In this document: positions 26,854 through 33,534 of the stretch, piece by piece
Position numbering within the stretch: position 1 is the first letter of the stretch
Layout: each line of letters opens with the position of its first letter
NCBI GenBank assembly: GCA_002737665.1
Contig: NSIF01000019.1
Location: 1-33,534 of the forward strand
Origin: Flavobacteriales bacterium
GTDB lineage: Bacteria; Bacteroidota; Bacteroidia; Palsa-965
Direction of reading: 5' to 3'
Length of the DNA: 33,534 bases
Program-made: the position numbers and the translations under genes
Notes under the pieces: generated by a model
The model's input: only the letters and a program-made list of their open reading frames with translations
The model's database searches: none
Told to the model about the DNA's origin: nothing

Positions 26854-29555
26854 ACAGATTGCTTAATTTGATTACGCTTACGTTCAAATGAAAAATCAAG
26901 AATACGATCAATAAAATCATAAGGTTTGTAAGCATTAATTGCGGCTTGGTGAAATATACAAGTTGCAGGCGTCATACCAGGCAACGAGTTTACTTCAATA
27001 AATATTATTTCAATTTTTTGCGGAGTATAAACACGGACAAAAGCATCTATTCTTGCATAACCCTGAATATTTAGAAGACGCGCGGCGGCACTAAAAGTTG
27101 CTTTAACCTGATCCGAAATTTGTTGTCGATGCTGAGGATCTAAGGCATACCTCGCTGGAGTTATATTCTGACCTTGTCCAGCCAAAAACTTTTCTTCTAA
27201 AGAAAGTACCTCTCCTTCCGACAGGGCTTCAGAAGCTTCGAAAACTTCATAATCTATTTCTCCTTTAGCATTATATTTAGTTAGCAAGCCACCTGTTATT
27301 TCCAAAAAATGATTTGCGGTCTTCTTACTTATTAATTCTTCAATTAAAAATACTTTTTTACGAGGAAACTCTTCCTTTGCTTTTATTTTTAAAACCGCTG
27401 CTAGTTCAGGATCAAAATCTTCCGTCTTCCGAAAAATTAATTTAGCAAAAGTTTCTAATTCCAATTTAGTTTTAATCCTTCGCACTGCTGAACTACAACC
27501 ATCATCAACAGGTTTAGCAATAAAAGGCCACTTTATATTTTCGTCAATTAACTTTAATGTTTTTTCGCGATTACTGTTCCAATCTTCCTCACTTATAAGT
27601 AAATGTGATGCCGTTAGCAATCCATTCGCCAGGAGTAACTCGTTGGTTCTAAATTTATCAATTGTAATTTCAGAACTTGCCTTTCCTGATCCATTGTATG
27701 GAATACCAAACGCATCTAATTTTTCCTGCACAGCACCATCTTCACCAGGCCGACCATGAAGTCCTAGGAAAACTGCATCTGACAGTTGCGCCAATTCTTC
27801 ATAATTAATCTTGCGTGGTGCTGCTAGCGAATCGGGAGTTGAATACGTTTGCGTAATGGACGTACAGGAATCAATAATTCGCTGTACAACTGGATGAACT
27901 TTCCAATTATTAATTTTATCTTTTATGTCATCAGCATTATCTTTTAATAAAACGTTGACTGGAATAATAAATAATTGATGGTCTAAATTATTGCCCGATA
28001 AAAAAACTGGAAACGGGGCATACTTCGTAGATGAGGAAAGTTTTTCATAAATATTCCTTCCACTTTCAACGGAAATATGTCGTTCAGAAGAATAGCCGCC
28101 AAGAATTACAGCAACTCTCAATTTCTTCTCACTTTTTGATTTGGATTTTCGCATTGCGTCATCCAATTTCATCAACAAATGATCATATTTTTTTGCATTC
28201 TTATCAGCCCGAATACGTGCTCGCAAAGAAGTTCGAAGAATAAAGGTTAGAAATTGCGAAGGATTTAAGCCAATCTCAGCTGCTTGGTGAAAAAAGAAAG
28301 AAGAGGGCATCATCCCAGAAGTCGTATTAGGATCGTTGAGGTAAATGACTCCATTTGCAGCAATAAATCCATCTATGCGCGCATACACATCAAAACTCAG
28401 TTCTGAAAAAAGTCTTTCACATTCTTTTCTTATTTTTTCAATTTGATCTTCCGGTAGTTCAATAGGTGTTATTTTACGAGCGAGACCTGGTAAATATTTT
28501 GAACGATAATCAAAAAGTTCTTTCCCCTTACGAATTTCAGTTGGAGGAAGTGCAACTGCTCTTTCTTCCTCATCTTCTATTACAATACATGAAAATTCTT
28601 TGCCTTCAATAAATCCTTCCAATAAAACCTCGGCCTCTGAATCAAGAGATTCAAAAAATAAAGATGAATTATATTTTGAGAAATGAGCTGTTGTTTTAAC
28701 CAGCAAAACATCAGGATGAAAAATGATTTCTTTTTCATCATTCATATGAATGACAACAGGCATTCCAATACCCTCTCGAATATCTGTAAGCAATCGAATG
28801 GTTTCAATTTGCGCTATCTTATCCTGAATTTTCCATTCTTCAGCAGAAATGGTACGCGTAAAAAAACTTTTGTTTAATGCTTCGGTAAACGCATTAACAT
28901 TTTCATTTTGTAAAATAGTTATACCAATAGAAGAACCTTGAGTAGCAGATTTTACAACAAGTGGAAATCCAATTTCTTTTACCGCTTTTTCATAAATAGT
29001 ATTTGAATTTTGCCCAAACCAATCTTTTCTTTTTACTGCGAAAAAATTAGGAGTAGCAAAGCCGGCCTTCGCCATCAATTTCTTCTGAAGTACTTTATCA
29101 ATTCCTATTATAGAAGGAAGAATACCACTACCTGAGTAAGGAATCCCCCAATATTCTAACATTCCCTGAATGCGCCCGTCTTCACCATAAGGACCGTGCA
29201 AACACAAAAAAGCAAAATCAATTATTTTTTTTAATTCAACCTCCCCTACCCGCTGGCCCAATCGCAAGGCCATTTCCTCCTGAGTAGCTAAGCTAGGATT
29301 AAGAGACTCTGCATAAACCTGAAAATCTCCTACAGAAGTGGGAACCATGTCAAGGGGTGGATAAAAATCGCGAATACTTCCCTTGTAAACATATTCCCAA
29401 TTTAAAAGAATAAATTTTCCAAAACTATCCACAAAAATTGGAATAGGTTCGAAGAGCTCCTTGTCGAGATTATCATAGACAGTTCTACCACCGGCGAAAG
29501 AAATTTCACGTTCTTTTGAAACGCCTCCGAATAGAATACCAACCCTTATTTTCAT
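26850..29555 (-). CDS. Tandem (double-length) D-alanine--D-alanine ligase-like protein
   Basis: 901 aa with two Ddl-like modules: residues ~1-465 (RVGILFGGVSKEREISFAGG...HGPYGEDGRIQGMLEYWGIPYSGSG...IGIDK) and ~478-901 (RVAVILGGYSSERHISVESG...HGRPGEDGAVQEKLDAFGIPYNGSG...ITIDK...IEVNSLPGMTPA). Confidence 0.92.
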   Translation of the reverse strand: MKIRVGILFGGVSKEREISFAGGRTVYDNLDKELFEPIPIFVDSFGKFILLNWEYVYKGSIRDFYPPLDMVPTSVGDFQVYAESLNPSLATQEEMALRLGQRVGEVELKKIIDFAFLCLHGPYGEDGRIQGMLEYWGIPYSGSGILPSIIGIDKVLQKKLMAKAGFATPNFFAVKRKDWFGQNSNTIYEKAVKEIGFPLVVKSATQGSSIGITILQNENVNAFTEALNKSFFTRTISAEEWKIQDKIAQIETIRLLTDIREGIGMPVVIHMNDEKEIIFHPDVLLVKTTAHFSKYNSSLFFESLDSEAEVLLEGFIEGKEFSCIVIEDEEERAVALPPTEIRKGKELFDYRSKYLPGLARKITPIELPEDQIEKIRKECERLFSELSFDVYARIDGFIAANGVIYLNDPNTTSGMMPSSFFFHQAAEIGLNPSQFLTFILRTSLRARIRADKNAKKYDHLLMKLDDAMRKSKSKSEKKLRVAVILGGYSSERHISVESGRNIYEKLSSSTKYAPFPVFLSGNNLDHQLFIIPVNVLLKDNADDIKDKINNWKVHPVVQRIIDSCTSITQTYSTPDSLAAPRKINYEELAQLSDAVFLGLHGRPGEDGAVQEKLDAFGIPYNGSGKASSEITIDKFRTNELLLANGLLTASHLLISEEDWNSNREKTLKLIDENIKWPFIAKPVDDGCSSAVRRIKTKLELETFAKLIFRKTEDFDPELAAVLKIKAKEEFPRKKVFLIEELISKKTANHFLEITGGLLTKYNAKGEIDYEVFEASEALSEGEVLSLEEKFLAGQGQNITPARYALDPQHRQQISDQVKATFSAAARLLNIQGYARIDAFVRVYTPQKIEIIFIEVNSLPGMTPATCIFHQAAINAYKPYDFIDRILDFSFERKRNQIKQSV

Positions 29556-29563
29556 AGGTGAAA

Positions 29564-29571
29564 CAAAGATA
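29564..29571 (-). promoter_or_regulatory. Candidate -7 box for the Ddl-PASTA-T9SS gene cluster
   Basis: The minus strand reads TATCTTTG, a perfect TAnnTTTG match, 8 nt before the ATG at 29555. Confidence 0.45.
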
Positions 29572-29690
29572 AGATTTTGAACTCAAGAGAACCATCTAAA
29601 ACAAATAGGTTTTCACAGCAGAATGTTAAAAACTACTTTCTATACAGCGGTTTTGAATAAAGCAACAAAAGGAGGTCTAAAAAACACGGT

Positions 29691-30269
29691 TTATCCCTTC
29701 AAAGAAAGGAATTTAGCAAAATTCTGTAAAGCCATTGATCTGTGGCTCACCTTATTTTTCTCATCAAAAGTCATATCAGCAAATGATTTAGAAAATCCAT
29801 CTGGCATAAAAATTGGATCGTAACCAAAGCCATTTTCACCAACCTTTTCTTCTGCTATTTTTCCTGTAACAGTACCCTCAAAAAGATATTCACCTTTTCC
29901 GTCACAAAAAGCAATTACAGTACGAAAACACGCTTTCCTATTAACAGTATTAACTAATTCAGCAAGCACTTTATCTATGTTAGCATTTGCATTTTTTGCC
30001 TCACCTGCATAGCGAGCCGACAATACGCCTGGGCGTCCATTCAAAGCTTGTATCTCCAACCCTGTATCGTCGGCAAAGCAAGGTTGACCTGTCTTCTCAT
30101 ATACAAATCGTGCTTTTTGAAGCGCATTTGCCTCCAAAGTATCGCCATCCTCCCTCAATTCAAAAGTAAAAATAGTTTCATCTAAACCTTTCACCAAAAT
30201 GGTCTCAGGTACTAAAGCATTAATTTCTTTAATTTTATTTTTATTTTGTGATGCAAAAATAATTTCCAT
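29691..30269 (-). CDS. rdgB: XTP/dITP diphosphatase (RdgB/HAM1 family)
   Basis: MEIIFASQNKNKIKEINALVP, FADDTGLEIQALNGRPGVLSARYAG and GFGYDPIFMPDGFSKSFADMTFDEKNKVSHRSMAL. ATG at 30269 preferred over 30284. Confidence 0.96.
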   Translation of the reverse strand: MEIIFASQNKNKIKEINALVPETILVKGLDETIFTFELREDGDTLEANALQKARFVYEKTGQPCFADDTGLEIQALNGRPGVLSARYAGEAKNANANIDKVLAELVNTVNRKACFRTVIAFCDGKGEYLFEGTVTGKIAEEKVGENGFGYDPIFMPDGFSKSFADMTFDEKNKVSHRSMALQNFAKFLSLKG

Positions 30270-30343
30270 AGCGCTAAAGTACATATTCCATAAAATCTAC
30301 AAAATTCTTATCTTGTGACGTTCTTAATAAAAACGGAACGAAA

Positions 30344-31381
30344 ATGAGCGAAAATATAATTTTAGTTACAGGTGGTGCGGGTTATATTGGTTCCCATACA
30401 ATAGTTGCGCTAACTAAATTGTCAGGATTTAAAATTATATCCGTTGACAACTACTCGAACTCATCACCAGAAACGTACAAAAGAATCAAAGAAATTACAG
30501 GAATAACTATCGAGCATATCGAAGCTGACCTCTCCAATAAAAATGAAGTTGAAGAGGTATTTAAAAAATTCAAAGGCATTACAGGGATCATTCATTTTGC
30601 TGCATTTAAATCCGTGCCTGAATCAGTAGCTAAACCATTAATGTATTATCATAACAATATCAATTCTCTATTGCATTTATTAGAGATTGGCGAAAAAAAT
30701 GGGGTTCAAAATTTTATTTTTTCATCTTCTTGTTCAGTTTATGGAAATATTAAAGAACTTCCTGTAAACGAAGAAACAAGCATTGGTAAAGTGGAATCTC
30801 CTTACGCATTTACGAAAGTAGTAGGTGAAAAAATACTAGAAGACGCACTGCTAGGATCCTCAACAATGAAAGGAATCGTGTTAAGGTATTTTAATCCGGT
30901 AGGTGCCCACGAAACAGGAAAGCTTGGTGAACTTCCAAACCAACGTCCCAATAATTTAGTACCTGTAATTACACAAACTGGAATTGGAAAAATTCCAAAA
31001 ATGGAGATTTTCGGCAATGATTATCCTACGCGCGATGGAACGTGTATTCGGGATTACATTCATGTTTGTGATATTGCAGAAGCGCATGTAAAAGCACTGA
31101 ATTTATTAATCAATAACGAGCAACAGCAAGTATTTGATTTATTTAATTTAGGCAGTGGCAAAGGTGTTACAGTGTTAGAAGCAATCAATGCTTTTGAAAA
31201 AATATCCAATCAAAAATTAAATTTTGAAATTATAGATCGACGTGCAGGTGATGTGGAATCCATTTACGCTGACAATACAAAAGCAGCAAAAATCCTTGGC
31301 TGGAAACCTAAACGATCATTGGACGAAATGATGGAGTCGGCTTGGAAATGGGAATTATATTTAAAGAACATTTCACAATAA
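30344..31381 (+). CDS. galE: UDP-glucose 4-epimerase
   Basis: 345 aa with ILVTGGAGYIGSHTIVAL, the FSSSCSVYGN...YAFTKVVGEKILED YxxxK motif, and GTCIRDYIHVCDIAEAHVKAL. Confidence 0.96.
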   Translation: MSENIILVTGGAGYIGSHTIVALTKLSGFKIISVDNYSNSSPETYKRIKEITGITIEHIEADLSNKNEVEEVFKKFKGITGIIHFAAFKSVPESVAKPLMYYHNNINSLLHLLEIGEKNGVQNFIFSSSCSVYGNIKELPVNEETSIGKVESPYAFTKVVGEKILEDALLGSSTMKGIVLRYFNPVGAHETGKLGELPNQRPNNLVPVITQTGIGKIPKMEIFGNDYPTRDGTCIRDYIHVCDIAEAHVKALNLLINNEQQQVFDLFNLGSGKGVTVLEAINAFEKISNQKLNFEIIDRRAGDVESIYADNTKAAKILGWKPKRSLDEMMESAWKWELYLKNISQ

Positions 31382-31419
31382 AAAATACAAAAAGAAAAAA
31401 TATTTAATTCAAGTATTAG

Positions 31420-31893
31420 CTACAAATGATGGTATTTTTCTCCTTTAATTATTGAAAAAGCTCGATATAATTGCTCCGCTAAAATTACCCTAACCATTTG
31501 GTGAGAAAAAGTCATCTGAGAAAGCGAAATTTTATCGTTTGCTCGTTGGTAAACCATCTCAGAAAACCCAAATGGACCTCCAACCAAAAACACGATTCTT
31601 TTGTACCCTGCAACTTGTTGCTTTTCTATCCATGTAGAAAATTCCACCGAGGAAAACTCCTTCCCTTTTTCATCCAATAAAATAAGTCGATCGGTAGGTG
31701 CAATTTTAGCCAATTGTAATTCGCCTTCAGCACGATTTTGTGCTACAGTATCTAATTTACTATGCTGTTTGGGGGCTGGGATTTCAATCACTTCAAGTGT
31801 ACAATAATGCTCGAGTCGTTTCAGGTATTGCAAAAATCCGAGCTTTACCCAGCCATCCTCCGTTTTTGCAGTTAGCAGAATAGTTATTTTCAT
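31420..31893 (-). CDS. rlmH: 23S rRNA (pseudouridine(1915)-N(3))-methyltransferase RlmH
   Basis: FLVGGPFGFSEMVYQRANDKISLSQMTFSHQMVRVILAEQLYRAFSIIKGEKYHH is a hallmark of RlmH. ATG at 31893 preferred over TTG at 31899. Confidence 0.97.
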   Translation of the reverse strand: MKITILLTAKTEDGWVKLGFLQYLKRLEHYCTLEVIEIPAPKQHSKLDTVAQNRAEGELQLAKIAPTDRLILLDEKGKEFSSVEFSTWIEKQQVAGYKRIVFLVGGPFGFSEMVYQRANDKISLSQMTFSHQMVRVILAEQLYRAFSIIKGEKYHHL

Positions 31894-32012
31894 TAGCAAT
31901 TAATATATTAGTGAAGTTAAAAAAAAACATTAAATTTGACATCAAAGTGGAGCAACGAAAATAACCGATATTTTGGCTCGATAGTTGTATTTAAATTGTA
32001 ATTATCAATAAA

Positions 32013-32396
32013 ATGAAAACACTTCTTGCCTTTCTACTTTTTATTTCACCCTTAGCAGCCACAGCGGATATTATTGATGATATTGCAACTGCTATACGAA
32101 AGGGAAATTCTAAAGAAATTTCTAAATTTCTTGCCGAAAATATTGATATAAAAGTATTGGATAAAGAAAGTATTTACAGCCGAGCTCAAGCAGAATTAAT
32201 ACTAAAGGACTTTTTCGCCAAACACCAAGTTCAGGAATTCACTGTCATTCGTAAAAGTCAAACAAAAAACGAAGCGCAATTCGCAATAGGAACTTTAAAA
32301 ACCTCAACAGGCAACTATCGAGTTCATTACCTTTTGAAAATGTCAACAGGAACAAATACGGTGACACAATTCCGTATTGAAAATAACGATGAGTAA
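32013..32396 (+). CDS. DUF4783-like small secreted protein
   Basis: 127 aa with signal peptide; DIIDDIATAIRKGNSKEISKFLAENIDIKVLDKESIYSRAQAELILKDFFAKHQ...GNYRVHYLLK. Confidence 0.75.
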   Translation: MKTLLAFLLFISPLAATADIIDDIATAIRKGNSKEISKFLAENIDIKVLDKESIYSRAQAELILKDFFAKHQVQEFTVIRKSQTKNEAQFAIGTLKTSTGNYRVHYLLKMSTGTNTVTQFRIENNDE

Positions 32397-33264
32397 TTCC
32401 ACAACTTATACAGATTTTGTTGCCGATCTTCCGTTAATTCATTCATTCATTAAAGCAGCACTAGCTGAAGATGTACAAGAAGGAGATCATACTTCAATTG
32501 CCACAATTCCTGAATCTAAAATCGACAATGCAAAATTGTTAATTAAAGATAACGGCATTTTAGCTGGAGTAGAATTGGCGAAACTTATTTTTCTTCAGGT
32601 TGATCCGAAAATAAAAATACATGTTTTTATCGCTGATGGTGCATTAATCAAAAAAGGAGATGTTGCCTTTTCGGTACAAGGTCCTGCACGCTCCATACTG
32701 AAGGCAGAGCGCCTAGTGTTAAATTGTATGCAACGAATGAGTGGGATTGCAACTCAGACATTTGAATTAGTAAAATTACTAGACGGATTAAAAACAAAAG
32801 TTATTGATACTCGCAAAAACACTCCCGGATTTCGTTACTTTGAAAAATGGGCCGTGCGCATTGGCGGTGGAATAAACCATCGATTTGGCTTGTACGATAT
32901 GATTTTAATTAAAGATAATCATGTTGATTATGCAGGTGGAATTAAAAATGCAATTCTATCAGCAAAAAAATATTTGGAAGAAAATAAACTAGCCCTTTCC
33001 ACAGAAATTGAAGTTCGTAATTTTAAGGAGTTAGATGAAGTACTTACGCTGGGGGGAGTTAATAGAATTATGCTAGATAATTTCACAACAGAAGACTTGC
33101 AAATAGCTATTGCTAAGATTGCTAACCGATTTGAGACAGAAGCATCTGGAGGCATTAGCGCAGCTAGTATTCGATCGTATGCACAAACCGGTGTGGATTT
33201 TATTTCAGTTGGGGCAATTACTCACAGTGTTCGTAGTTTAGATTTAAGTTTAAAAGCGGGTTAA
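32389..33264 (+). CDS. nadC: Nicotinate-nucleotide pyrophosphorylase (carboxylating)
   Basis: LAEDVQEGDHTSIATIP, ERLVLNCMQRMSGIATQT, DTRKNTPGFRYFEKWAVRIGGGINHRFGLYDMILIKDNH and EASGGISAASIRSYAQTGVDFISVGAITHS. The ATG at 32389 overlaps the upstream stop. Confidence 0.97.
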   Translation: MSNSTTYTDFVADLPLIHSFIKAALAEDVQEGDHTSIATIPESKIDNAKLLIKDNGILAGVELAKLIFLQVDPKIKIHVFIADGALIKKGDVAFSVQGPARSILKAERLVLNCMQRMSGIATQTFELVKLLDGLKTKVIDTRKNTPGFRYFEKWAVRIGGGINHRFGLYDMILIKDNHVDYAGGIKNAILSAKKYLEENKLALSTEIEVRNFKELDEVLTLGGVNRIMLDNFTTEDLQIAIAKIANRFETEASGGISAASIRSYAQTGVDFISVGAITHSVRSLDLSLKAG

Positions 33265-33331
33265 TAATAATTTTATCGTTTTTAAAATATCAATTCGGTT
33301 ATTCATTACAATCATTAATTTGCTACAGTGA

Positions 33332-33534
33332 ATGATAAAAAGATTTTTTAAAATATTAAGGGAGTCCTTCTTGGGACGTACAATCAGTACACTAACCAAA
33401 AGACTTAAACCATGGGGCTTTGAGGGTATCTCAATTTACGAAGTAGGTGTCTTTTTCTCAAGAGGATTACGTCGCGGCGGACTCAATCAAAGAGCGTCGT
33501 CTATGGCCTATAATTTTTTTGTTGCCTTGTTTCC
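33332..33534 (+). CDS. YihY/BrkB family inner-membrane protein, N-terminal fragment (runs off window)
   Basis: ATG at 33332 gives MIKRFFKILRESFLGRTISTLTKRLKPWGFEGISIYEVGVFFSRGLRRGGLNQRASSMAYNFFVALF. The RASSMAYNFFVALF segment is typical of YihY. Confidence 0.8.
   Translation, partial: MIKRFFKILRESFLGRTISTLTKRLKPWGFEGISIYEVGVFFSRGLRRGGLNQRASSMAYNFFVALF

Noticed and set aside
29623-29823. Plus-strand 66-aa ORF between ddl and rdgB
   Set aside because: Mostly the reverse complement of the rdgB 3' end; its product looks like antisense translation with no supporting motif.
1-33534. CRISPR array, tRNA or rRNA genes, complete IS element or prophage
   Set aside because: No spaced direct repeats, cloverleaf-like segments, rRNA-like conserved sequence, transposase or phage structural genes were seen. 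The only mobile-like signal is the palindromic element at 23916-24070.

Overview
This window is from an AT-rich Bacteroidota-type chromosome. Indicators are a T9SS sorting domain, TAnnTTTG-type -7 boxes, and an LptD/amidase/MCE/Fe-S gene neighbourhood. It is almost fully packed with housekeeping genes: a fumarylacetoacetase 3' end, RelA/SpoT, Fur, STAS, PurA, an OstA-like protein, a block of Fe-S oxidoreductase-like genes, an MCE protein, an amidase, LptD, an M28 peptidase, thioredoxin, a DUF58 protein, a KUP transporter, DnaK, a T9SS-secreted protein, a PASTA protein, a double-length D-Ala-D-Ala ligase, an RdgB/HAM1 protein, GalE, RlmH, a DUF4783-like protein, NadC, and a YihY/BrkB 5' end. 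I found no CRISPR array, tRNA, rRNA, transposase or obvious defence system. The signals most worth a second look are: (1) a structured, GC-richer intergenic element at 17645-17726 in the leader of the DUF58 gene, flanked on both sides by 14-bp tandem duplications; (2) a symmetric ~150-bp palindromic, MITE/REP-like element at 23916-24070 whose right arm overlaps the stop codon of the T9SS protein gene; (3) a 901-aa tandem D-Ala-D-Ala ligase whose halves carry complementary deviations in active-site motifs; (4) an inverted/direct repeat with a sigma54-like -24/-12 sequence upstream of dnaK. No clearly new multi-gene system is evident.
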